From NCBI GenBank assembly GCA_022712835.1, contig JAFLJU010000424.1:1-21383 (forward strand): a stretch of DNA of 21,383 bases. Reading direction: 5' to 3'. Of the stretch, positions 16,701 through 21,383 are shown in pieces. Every line of letters starts with the position of its first letter. Position 1 is the stretch's first letter. A program made the translations under genes and the position numbers. The notes under the pieces were generated by a model. That model saw only the letters and a list, made by a program, of their open reading frames with translations. It ran no database searches and was not told the DNA's origin. Origin of the DNA: Desulfobacteraceae bacterium. GTDB lineage: Bacteria; Desulfobacterota; Desulfobacteria; Desulfobacterales; Desulfobacteraceae.

Positions 16701-18205
16701 ATAAACACCAGCTCAACCGGGTGGTGGTGGCTTCCTGCACCCCCAAAACCCATGAAGGAATATTCATGGATACCCTGGAGGAAGCGGGTTTAAATAAGTA
16801 CTTGTTTGAAATGGCCAATATCAGAAACCAGGACGCCTGGATGCATTTCCATGAACCGGAACAGGCAACCGCCAAGGCCAAGGATTTGATTCGCATGGCC
16901 GTGGCAAGAGTCTCCACCCTGGGGCCCTTGCATGACAAACGGATCTCCATTATTGATAAAGCCCTGGTGGTGGGCGGTGGAATTGCTGGCATGACGGCTG
17001 CCAAAGGCCTTGCCGACCAGGGATTCCATGTGACTATGGTTGAAAAACAGGAAAGTTTGGGCGGCCTTGGAGGAACTCTCCATCACACCATTGAAGGGGA
17101 TGATATTCAAGGGTATGTGGCTGGGCTTGTTCGGGAAATAGAAAACCATGAAAACATTGATGTGTATAAACAGGCCTTGATTGTCGGGTTTACCGGTTAC
17201 AAAGGTAATTTTAACACCGAGGTTCTCATCGGTCCTTCCATGAAGCAACTAAAAATTGACCATGGGGTGATGATTGTTGCCACCGGCGCCACTGAATACA
17301 AACCAACTGAATTTTTATACAATGAAAGCGATTCCGTTGTGACCCAGCTGGAACTTGCCGATATGATTGAAGAAGGTCAGGCTAAGGAGCTGGACCGGGT
17401 GGTCATGATCCAGTGTGTGGGATCCAGAAATGAGGACAACCCCAATTGTTCCCGGATCTGCTGTCAGAATGCCGTGAAAAATGCCATTGCCATCAAGGAA
17501 AAAACGCCTGAAACCGATGTGTTCATCCTTTACCGCGACATGCGAATGTACAGTATGCTCGAGGAGTTTTACACAAAGGCCAGGAACATGGGCGTGATCT
17601 TTTCCCGGTTTGACAAGGAGCATCCGCCAATTGTGGAAAAAGGAGATGACGGCAAGGTCAGTGTCACCTTCAGGGATCATGTTCTGGGCCAAAAACTTGA
17701 AGCCAGTGCCGATTTGGTCGTCTTGAGTGCCGGGGTTACAGCCAGTGATACGGAAGAACTTTCCAGTATTCTCAAGACCCAGCGGAATCCCGAAGGGTTT
17801 TTCATGGAGGCCCATGTTAAGCTTCGGCCTGTTGATGCAGGAACCGAAGGGGTCTTTATTTGTGGTACGGCCCACGGGCCCAAGTTGATAAGTGAAACCA
17901 TTGCCCAGGCAATGGCCGCAGCTTCCCGGGCCACCACATTTCTTGCCCAGGAATATTTGACACTGTCTGCTGTCACTGCGGAAGTGAACCAGGTAAATTG
18001 CGCCTCCTGCCTGGTTTGTGTCAGGTCTTGTCCCTACAATGTGCCGGTGATCGATGAGATGGGGGTTTCCTTCATCGATCCGGCTCTTTGCCAGGGATGC
18101 GGGGTGTGTGCATCTGAATGCCCGGCAAAAGCCATTAAACTGAATTGGTATGAAGATGATTCATTGCTCAGCAAGGTGGATGCTTTGCTGGAGGGGGTAC
18201 TATGA
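13760..18205 (+). CDS. hdrA: Selenocysteine-containing HdrA-GltD-HdrA fusion (heterodisulfide reductase subunit A-like)
   Basis: This 1481-residue flavin/iron-sulfur protein reads through an in-frame UGA at 13955-13957 as Sec66, in [18 protein letters not shown], where HdrA homologues usually have Cys. The frame continues open on both sides and a SECIS-like hairpin follows. Domain order: HdrA FAD site (GGGIAG, 19-24), ferredoxin-like [11 protein letters not shown] (about 114-125), GltD-like insert (about 160-560) with its own Cys-rich start, FAD site VGSGPAG and NAD(P) site GGGNVAVD, continuation of the first HdrA with [13 protein letters not shown] (about 624), then a second HdrA ([11 protein letters not shown] about 930, FAD site about 1063) and two [4Fe-4S] clusters at the C-terminus. 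The ATG at 13760 follows AGGAGG. It overlaps mvhD by four bases. Its likely role is electron bifurcation between NAD(P)H, ferredoxin and the MetVF enzyme. Confidence 0.93.
13955..13990 (+). promoter_or_regulatory. UGA Sec codon and SECIS-like hairpin of hdrA
   Basis: After the UGA (13955-13957) and a 15-base gap, CTGGTC (13973-13978) can pair as RNA with GGCCGG (13985-13990), including two G-U pairs, around the loop GAGGTC. Position and a loop carrying GGU match the known bacterial SECIS layout, which recruits SelB within the coding region. No selA, selB, selC or selD gene is in the window. Confidence 0.7.
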
Positions 18206-18657
18206 TAAAGGAATTTGAACCGGTTATTCTGGCATTTTGCTGTAATTTCTGAGGGTATTCAGCCGCGGACCTGGCAGGTTCCATGAGATTGAAGATCCCA
18301 ACGAGTTTTAGAATTGTTCGCCTTCCCTGCACGGGCAAGATTGATATTATTCATATATTGAGGGCCTTTGAAAAAGGGGCGGACGGCCTCTATGTGGTGG
18401 GGTGTATGGAAGGAGATTGTCATTTTAACCAGGGCAATTTCAGGGCGCGCAAGCGGGTTGAACAGGCCGCAAAAATCCTGGACCAGGTGGGGGTTGGCGG
18501 AGAACGGGTGAAAATGTATAACCTGTCTTCGGGAGAAGGTCCCTTGTTTGCCCAGTATTCCATTGAAATGGTCAATAAGATAAAAGAAATGGGCCCAAAT
18601 CCCGTTCGCCTGGCCAAACAGAAAAAGGCAAAACAGAAAAAGGCAACCACAGCTTGA
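18202..18657 (+). CDS. mvhD: MvhD/FlpD-family subunit with predicted selenocysteine
   Basis: This 151-residue iron-sulfur protein carries electrons between a partner oxidoreductase and HdrA through a [2Fe-2S] cluster. Starting at the ATG that overlaps the hdrA stop (ATGA), the frame reads FCCNF then UGA at 18250-18252, then GYSAADLAGSMR. Family members have FCCNWCxYxxADLAG here, so the UGA replaces a conserved Cys and is read as Sec17. Other likely ligands are C13, C43, C68 and C73 (VGCMEGDCHF). Methanogen homologues (VhuD) are known selenoproteins. Starting instead at the later ATG (18283) would delete this conserved segment. The C-terminus is an unusual Lys/Gln-rich tail (KQKKAKQKKATTA). 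It is part of the hdrA-mvhD-metV-metF operon. Confidence 0.93.
18250..18282 (+). promoter_or_regulatory. UGA Sec codon and SECIS-like hairpin of mvhD
   Basis: Fourteen bases after the UGA (18250-18252), GGACCT (18267-18272) pairs with AGGTTCC (18276-18282) with one bulged U in the 3' arm and a short GGC loop. A single bulged U in the stem is also a feature of the well-studied E. coli fdhF SECIS. Spacing agrees with the hdrA element. Confidence 0.6.
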
Positions 18658-18698
18658 TATGGTTTCAATCATTAAACCGCTGAATATGAGGTAAGCTT

Positions 18699-19367
18699 AT
18701 GATAATAGCAGAAAAAAAACCCATTGAAGAAATTATTGAAGAAGTACGGGATTTTGACCGTATTCTGATCCTGGGATGCAACGAGTGCGTGACGGTTTGT
18801 GAGGCCGGTGGTAAAAAAGAGGTGGAGGTGCTGGCCTCGGCATTGAGAATGTATTTTATGACCCAGGGCGCAGAAAAGGTCATCACCGAGTACACCATGG
18901 AACGTCAGTGCGATCATGAGTATCTGGAAGAAATTCGAAAAGATATTGATGAGTATGATGCCATTGTCTCACTGGCCTGTGGGGTAGGGGTTCAGTTTGC
19001 AGCGGAAAAATATCTGACCACCCCCTTGTTGCCCGGGGTGAACACCATCTGTCTGGGTGCCAATGAAGACCGGGGGTTGTGGACGGAACGCTGTCAGGCC
19101 TGCGGCTCCTGTGTGCTGGCAAGAACCGGTGGCATCTGCCCTGTTTCCAGGTGTGCCAAACGGGTGCTCAACGGTCCCTGCGGCGGATCCACCGACGGTA
19201 AATGCGAGCTGGGTCCGGATACAGACTGTGCCTGGCAGCTCATTGTGGACCGGCTCAAAGCCCTTGACAAAATGGATGATTATGAGAAAGTTGCCCCCAT
19301 CAAAGACTGGTCCACAGACCGGGCAGGCGGCCCCAGAACCGTAACCAGGGAGGATGTAAACATATGA
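18699..19367 (+). CDS. metV: MetV: MTHFR C-terminal-domain zinc/iron-sulfur protein
   Basis: This 222-residue Cys-rich protein belongs to the methylene-tetrahydrofolate reductase C-terminal-domain family, called MetV in acetogens. It forms a complex with MetF and supplies metal centres for electron transfer. The N-terminal part has GCNECVTVCEAGGKKEVEVLA (C27, C30, C34). The C-terminal part has a dense Cys cluster (C132, C135, C138, C147, C152, C161, C169, C177) around CQACGSCVL and NGPCGGSTDGKCELG. GAGG sits seven bases before the ATG. It follows mvhD by 41 bases and overlaps metF by ATGA. The order hdrA-mvhD-metV-metF points to an Hdr-linked MTHFR complex like the one studied in Moorella thermoacetica. 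Confidence 0.92.
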   Translation: MIIAEKKPIEEIIEEVRDFDRILILGCNECVTVCEAGGKKEVEVLASALRMYFMTQGAEKVITEYTMERQCDHEYLEEIRKDIDEYDAIVSLACGVGVQFAAEKYLTTPLLPGVNTICLGANEDRGLWTERCQACGSCVLARTGGICPVSRCAKRVLNGPCGGSTDGKCELGPDTDCAWQLIVDRLKALDKMDDYEKVAPIKDWSTDRAGGPRTVTREDVNI

Positions 19368-20296
19368 GCGAGTTCGTAAGTGCCGGCAGGCTGGAAAGAG
19401 TAATGAAAGCAGGACACCTGGGCGTTACCTCGGAATGTGGTCCGCCACGGGGAAGTGATCCTGAAGAGGTGCGCAAAAAAGGCTTGATGATCAAAGATTA
19501 TGTGGATGCCATCAATGTCACGGACAACCAGACCGCCATGACACGGATGTCTTCCCTTGCCGCCTGTGTTCATTTAAAACTTTTGGGCATAGAACCCGTG
19601 CTCCAGATGGTGACAAGAGACAGAAACAGGGTGGCCCTCCAGAGCGATATTTTAGGGGCTGCCTCTTTTGATATTCCCAATATGTTGTGTCTGTCCGGTG
19701 ACCACCAGAGTTTTGGGGATTGTGCCCAGGGTCAGAATGTTCATGACCTGGACAGTATGCAATTGGTCCAGACCGTCCGCCACATGCGCGATGAAGGAAA
19801 ATTTCTGGGGGGAGATGACATTAAGCGTCCGCCCAAAATATTTGTAGGGGCTGCTGCCAATCCCTTTGCCGATCCCTTTGAGATTCGGGTGCCAAGGCTT
19901 GCCAAAAAAATTGCCTGCGGGGCGGAATTTATCCAGACCCAGTGTGTCTACAATATTGACAAGTTTAAGGAATGGATGAAACGGGCAGTGGACAGAGGAC
20001 TCCATGAAAAAACCTTTATCATGCCCGGCATGACCCCCATGAAATCGGTGGGTATGGCCAAATACATGAAGAACAAGGTGCCGGGAATGGATGTGCCCGA
20101 TGAGATCATAGCAAGGCTTGCCGGTGTTGAAAAGGGAAAACAGGCCCAGGAAGGCATTGATATTTGTGTGGAGCACATCCTGGAGCTCAAGGAAGTTACA
20201 GGTGTTGCAGGATTCCACATCATGGCCATTGAGTGGGAGGAGAAAGTGCCGGAGATCGTTGAAAGAAGCGGCCTCTACCCACGACCGGTATTATAA
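19364..20296 (+). CDS. metF: Methylenetetrahydrofolate reductase
   Basis: This 310-residue MetF-family TIM-barrel flavoprotein interconverts methylene- and methyl-tetrahydrofolate in the methyl branch of the Wood-Ljungdahl pathway. Recognisable parts are TSECGPPRGSD at 22-32 (E24 matches the general acid of E. coli MetF), NVTDNQTAMTRMSS, VTRDRNR and LSGDH, then ATHF-type barrel segments such as AANPFADPFE and AEFIQTQCVYNI. The length is near the usual 290-300. A GGAGG site precedes the ATG, which overlaps the metV stop. In sulfate reducers that oxidise acetate completely the enzyme may run in the oxidative direction. The neighbouring hdrA and mvhD genes suggest that electrons pass through an Hdr-type flavin centre rather than directly from NADH. 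Confidence 0.95.
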   Translation: MSEFVSAGRLERVMKAGHLGVTSECGPPRGSDPEEVRKKGLMIKDYVDAINVTDNQTAMTRMSSLAACVHLKLLGIEPVLQMVTRDRNRVALQSDILGAASFDIPNMLCLSGDHQSFGDCAQGQNVHDLDSMQLVQTVRHMRDEGKFLGGDDIKRPPKIFVGAAANPFADPFEIRVPRLAKKIACGAEFIQTQCVYNIDKFKEWMKRAVDRGLHEKTFIMPGMTPMKSVGMAKYMKNKVPGMDVPDEIIARLAGVEKGKQAQEGIDICVEHILELKEVTGVAGFHIMAIEWEEKVPEIVERSGLYPRPVL

Positions 20297-20318
20297 ATCA
20301 AATTTATCTGTAAAACCC

Positions 20319-20354
20319 AAGGCCCTGGTAAGAATATTCCTTTACCAGGGCCTT
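20319..20354 (+). terminator. Terminator hairpin of the hdrA-metF operon
   Basis: AAGGCCCTGGTAA (20319-20331) and TTACCAGGGCCTT (20342-20354) form a perfect 13-bp GC-rich stem with a 10-base loop, 22 bases after the metF stop. A T-rich stretch follows (ATTTTATATT), so intrinsic termination is likely. Confidence 0.85.
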
Positions 20355-20368
20355 ATTTTATATTAAGA

Positions 20369-20390
20369 GATAGGGACGGTGGGACCTATC
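20369..20390. promoter_or_regulatory. Inverted repeat upstream of the yebG-like gene
   Basis: GATAGG (20369-20374) and CCTATC (20385-20390) flank a 10-base centre, 44 bases before the yebG-like ATG. E. coli yebG is under LexA control, so an SOS operator is conceivable, but the site does not match a LexA motif I know. The C-run and T-run that follow (to 20405) also allow a second, weaker terminator. Confidence 0.25.
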
Positions 20391-20433
20391 CCCCTTGTTT
20401 TTTTATTATCATGCCGGAGCTTGAGGAGAAAAA

Positions 20434-20778
20434 ATGGCTGTAATTGTAAAGTATATTGTTGTCAGGAATGGAGAGGAAAAAATGACATTTGCGACAAAAA
20501 AGGAAGCAGACGCCCATGATAAGATGCTTGATATTGCCGACAATGTGTTTGATTTCCTGGAAAGCGCCAAAACAAAACTTACCGAGGACCAGCTGGAAGA
20601 AATTTCTCTGATCATGGCCCAGAAGCGTGATGATCTCATGCTGATTTTACGGGGCATGAACCCAAAGAAAAAAGTTTCTTCCAAATCGGCGGAGAAGTCC
20701 GCTTCCAAACCAGCAGCCAAAGAAATAGCTTCCCCTAAAAAGGAAACAGCAAAAACAAAGGCAAAAGAAAAAAAATAG
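20434..20778 (+). CDS. yebG: YebG-family protein with H1-like basic tail
   Basis: This 114-residue protein has an N-terminal half closely matching E. coli YebG, a small DNA-damage-inducible protein of unclear biochemical role: MAVIVKYIVVRNGEEKMTF followed by KKEADAHDKMLDIADNVFDFL, then a helical segment to about residue 72. From about residue 75 the chain becomes Lys/Ala/Ser/Pro-rich (KKKVSSKSAEKSASKPAAKE and onward), like histone-H1-type bacterial tails, and unlike the acidic C-terminus of the E. coli protein. GAGGAG lies six bases before the ATG. It is a single gene after the hdrA-operon terminator. The tail suggests nucleic-acid binding, which is inference. Confidence 0.88.
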   Translation: MAVIVKYIVVRNGEEKMTFATKKEADAHDKMLDIADNVFDFLESAKTKLTEDQLEEISLIMAQKRDDLMLILRGMNPKKKVSSKSAEKSASKPAAKEIASPKKETAKTKAKEKK

Positions 20779-20875
20779 ACCTGTTTACATCTTTAATGAT
20801 AAATAATTTTTTTGTCTAAAACTTTGAGTCTTCATCAAGTCCATTTAGCGTTGAACTCAACACTGGCCCCAATAA

Positions 20876-21064
20876 CCAAAAATCAGACCTAATGGTTTTT
20901 TTGCCACACATATTGACGAAAACGTCCCTAAAAAATTATATCGACTATCTCTTTATGCCGTGAATACAATCATGAACGAAGAATTTGCCGGTTTGATGAG
21001 GGACGGTGCCGGTGCCCATGATACGGAGCAGACGCCTGGATACTGTCAGGCTATGGTTGGGTGA
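20876..21064 (+). pseudogene. Possible gene remnant
   Basis: An in-frame TAA at 20873 and TGA at 21062 bound 62 open codons with ordinary amino-acid composition (for example NEEFAGLMRDGAGAHDTEQT). The first in-frame ATG is at 20972, giving only 30 residues, and no ribosome site precedes it. I do not recognise the family. Either a decayed gene end or chance. Confidence 0.2.
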
Positions 21065-21117
21065 ATAAACGCACACTATTAATAATAATCCACTATAAAA
21101 TTTGCGGTCCTAAGTCT

Positions 21118-21241
21118 CTATTTATTAGATTTGGTAATGCCGCCATTTTTAATAAATGGAAAAATATCATTACTCTATTCATTAGGTTTGTTAACCTTGG
21201 CATTTCAACGCTATTTACCCATTTTGCCAATATTGGTATTT
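21118..21241. repeat. Three imperfect ~31-bp direct repeats
   Basis: Copies begin with CTATTTATTAGATTTGG at 21118, CTATTCATTAGGTTTGT at 21175 and CTATTTACCCATTTTGC at 21211, each ending near a CATTT or TATTT. Starts are 57 and 36 bases apart. Copies 1 and 2 are closest. They are part of an AT-rich region with several inverted repeats. Confidence 0.5.
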
Positions 21242-21253
21242 CCGGTAAATAGC
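21210..21253. repeat. Nested inverted repeat
   Basis: GCTATTTACC (21210-21219) and GGTAAATAGC (21244-21253) are perfect 10-base arms. Between them lies a second palindrome, CCAATATTGG (21227-21236). As RNA or extruded DNA this makes a long hairpin directly before the next strong hairpin. Confidence 0.75.
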
Positions 21254-21264
21254 TAAAAAAAAGC

Positions 21265-21304
21265 CATTTAGGGAAAATGGCAACATTACCATTTTCCCTA
21301 AATG
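21265..21304. repeat. Perfect 16-bp inverted repeat hairpin
   Basis: CATTTAGGGAAAATGG (21265-21280) and CCATTTTCCCTAAATG (21289-21304) pair perfectly around the 8-base loop CAACATTA. Eight A precede the left arm (21255-21262) but no T-run follows on the plus strand. It would therefore act better as a terminator for minus-strand transcription, where the A-run becomes a T-run after the hairpin. Confidence 0.85.
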
Positions 21305-21383
21305 CCAGCCGGACAAGAGGTCATTCCTGACCAGATCCATCTTTAAAGGATTGTTCAGAACAAGCACTCACCATTTAGCAGAT

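Larger units (their letters stand above)
20779..21383. other. Non-coding stretch with no convincing gene
   Basis: About 600 AT-rich bases follow the yebG-like gene. Plus-strand frame 20876-21064 is open for 62 codons and looks protein-like (IDENVPKKLYRLSLYAVNTI), ending in TGA, but its first ATG is at 20972 without a ribosome site, so it may be a gene remnant of unknown origin. The frame 21061-21252 consists mostly of a repeated LFxxF pattern that arises from DNA repeats and is unlikely to be a gene. Inverted repeats are listed separately. Confidence 0.5.

Noticed and set aside
21061..21252. A 63-residue protein with LFxxF repeats
   Set aside because: GTG start without a ribosome site; the repeats are explained by DNA direct repeats in an AT-rich non-coding stretch.
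21118..21304. CRISPR array
   Set aside because: The repeats are imperfect, only three, irregularly spaced (57 and 36 bases), without unique spacers or cas genes.

Overview
The window reads as chromosomal DNA of a strictly anaerobic sulfate-reducing bacterium of the Desulfobacteraceae type (Desulfobacula, Desulfobacter or Desulfobacterium-like). This is an inference from four things: an HdrA/MvhD/MetV/MetF cluster typical of organisms running the Wood-Ljungdahl pathway, two in-frame UGA codons that fit selenocysteine, a long DmdC-like acyl-CoA dehydrogenase, and moderate GC with AT-rich intergenic regions. No rRNA, tRNA, CRISPR array or intact mobile element was seen.

Region 1 (1-5743, minus strand) is one tightly packed operon for a NitT/TauT-like (NrtA/SsuA/CmpA-type) ABC system. 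In transcription order it encodes a signal-less substrate-binding-like protein, an ATPase, a Tat-exported substrate-binding protein, a permease, a CheY receiver domain fused to a third substrate-binding-like domain, and an acidic unknown protein cut by the window edge. The three binding-protein-like domains share a W-x-(N/D)-HPCC motif, and two of them appear to be cytoplasmic. A divergent gene (5921-6433) encodes a CheD-like protein whose catalytic Cys is Ser. Together this suggests an undescribed link between a nutrient ABC transporter and a phosphorelay or chemotaxis pathway; it is the most novel-looking part of the window.

Region 2 (6430-10354, minus strand) encodes an acyl-CoA dehydrogenase, a short phasin-like coiled-coil protein and a UbiB/ABC1-family kinase-like protein, probably one transcription unit. 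A divergent MBL-fold hydrolase (10672-11526) and an AmpG-like muropeptide permease (11605-13149) follow on the plus strand.

Region 3 (13150-13759) has no protein gene but is rich in structure. It holds a candidate ~180-nt folded RNA with a promoter-like sequence, a second candidate small RNA ending in a strong terminator, and a 19-bp tandem duplication.

Region 4 (13760-20296, plus strand) is the energy-metabolism operon: a 1481-residue HdrA-GltD-HdrA fusion with a predicted Sec at residue 66, MvhD with a predicted Sec at residue 17, MetV and MetF. It ends at a strong hairpin terminator. The likely product is a flavin-based electron-bifurcating or confurcating methylene-tetrahydrofolate reductase complex. 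The GltD insert would supply the NAD(P)H site, and no HdrB or HdrC gene is present. A hairpin resembling a bacterial SECIS lies just after each UGA.

Region 5 (20434-21383) has a YebG-like gene with a histone-H1-like basic tail, followed by about 600 bases with no convincing gene but with nested inverted repeats and imperfect direct repeats.
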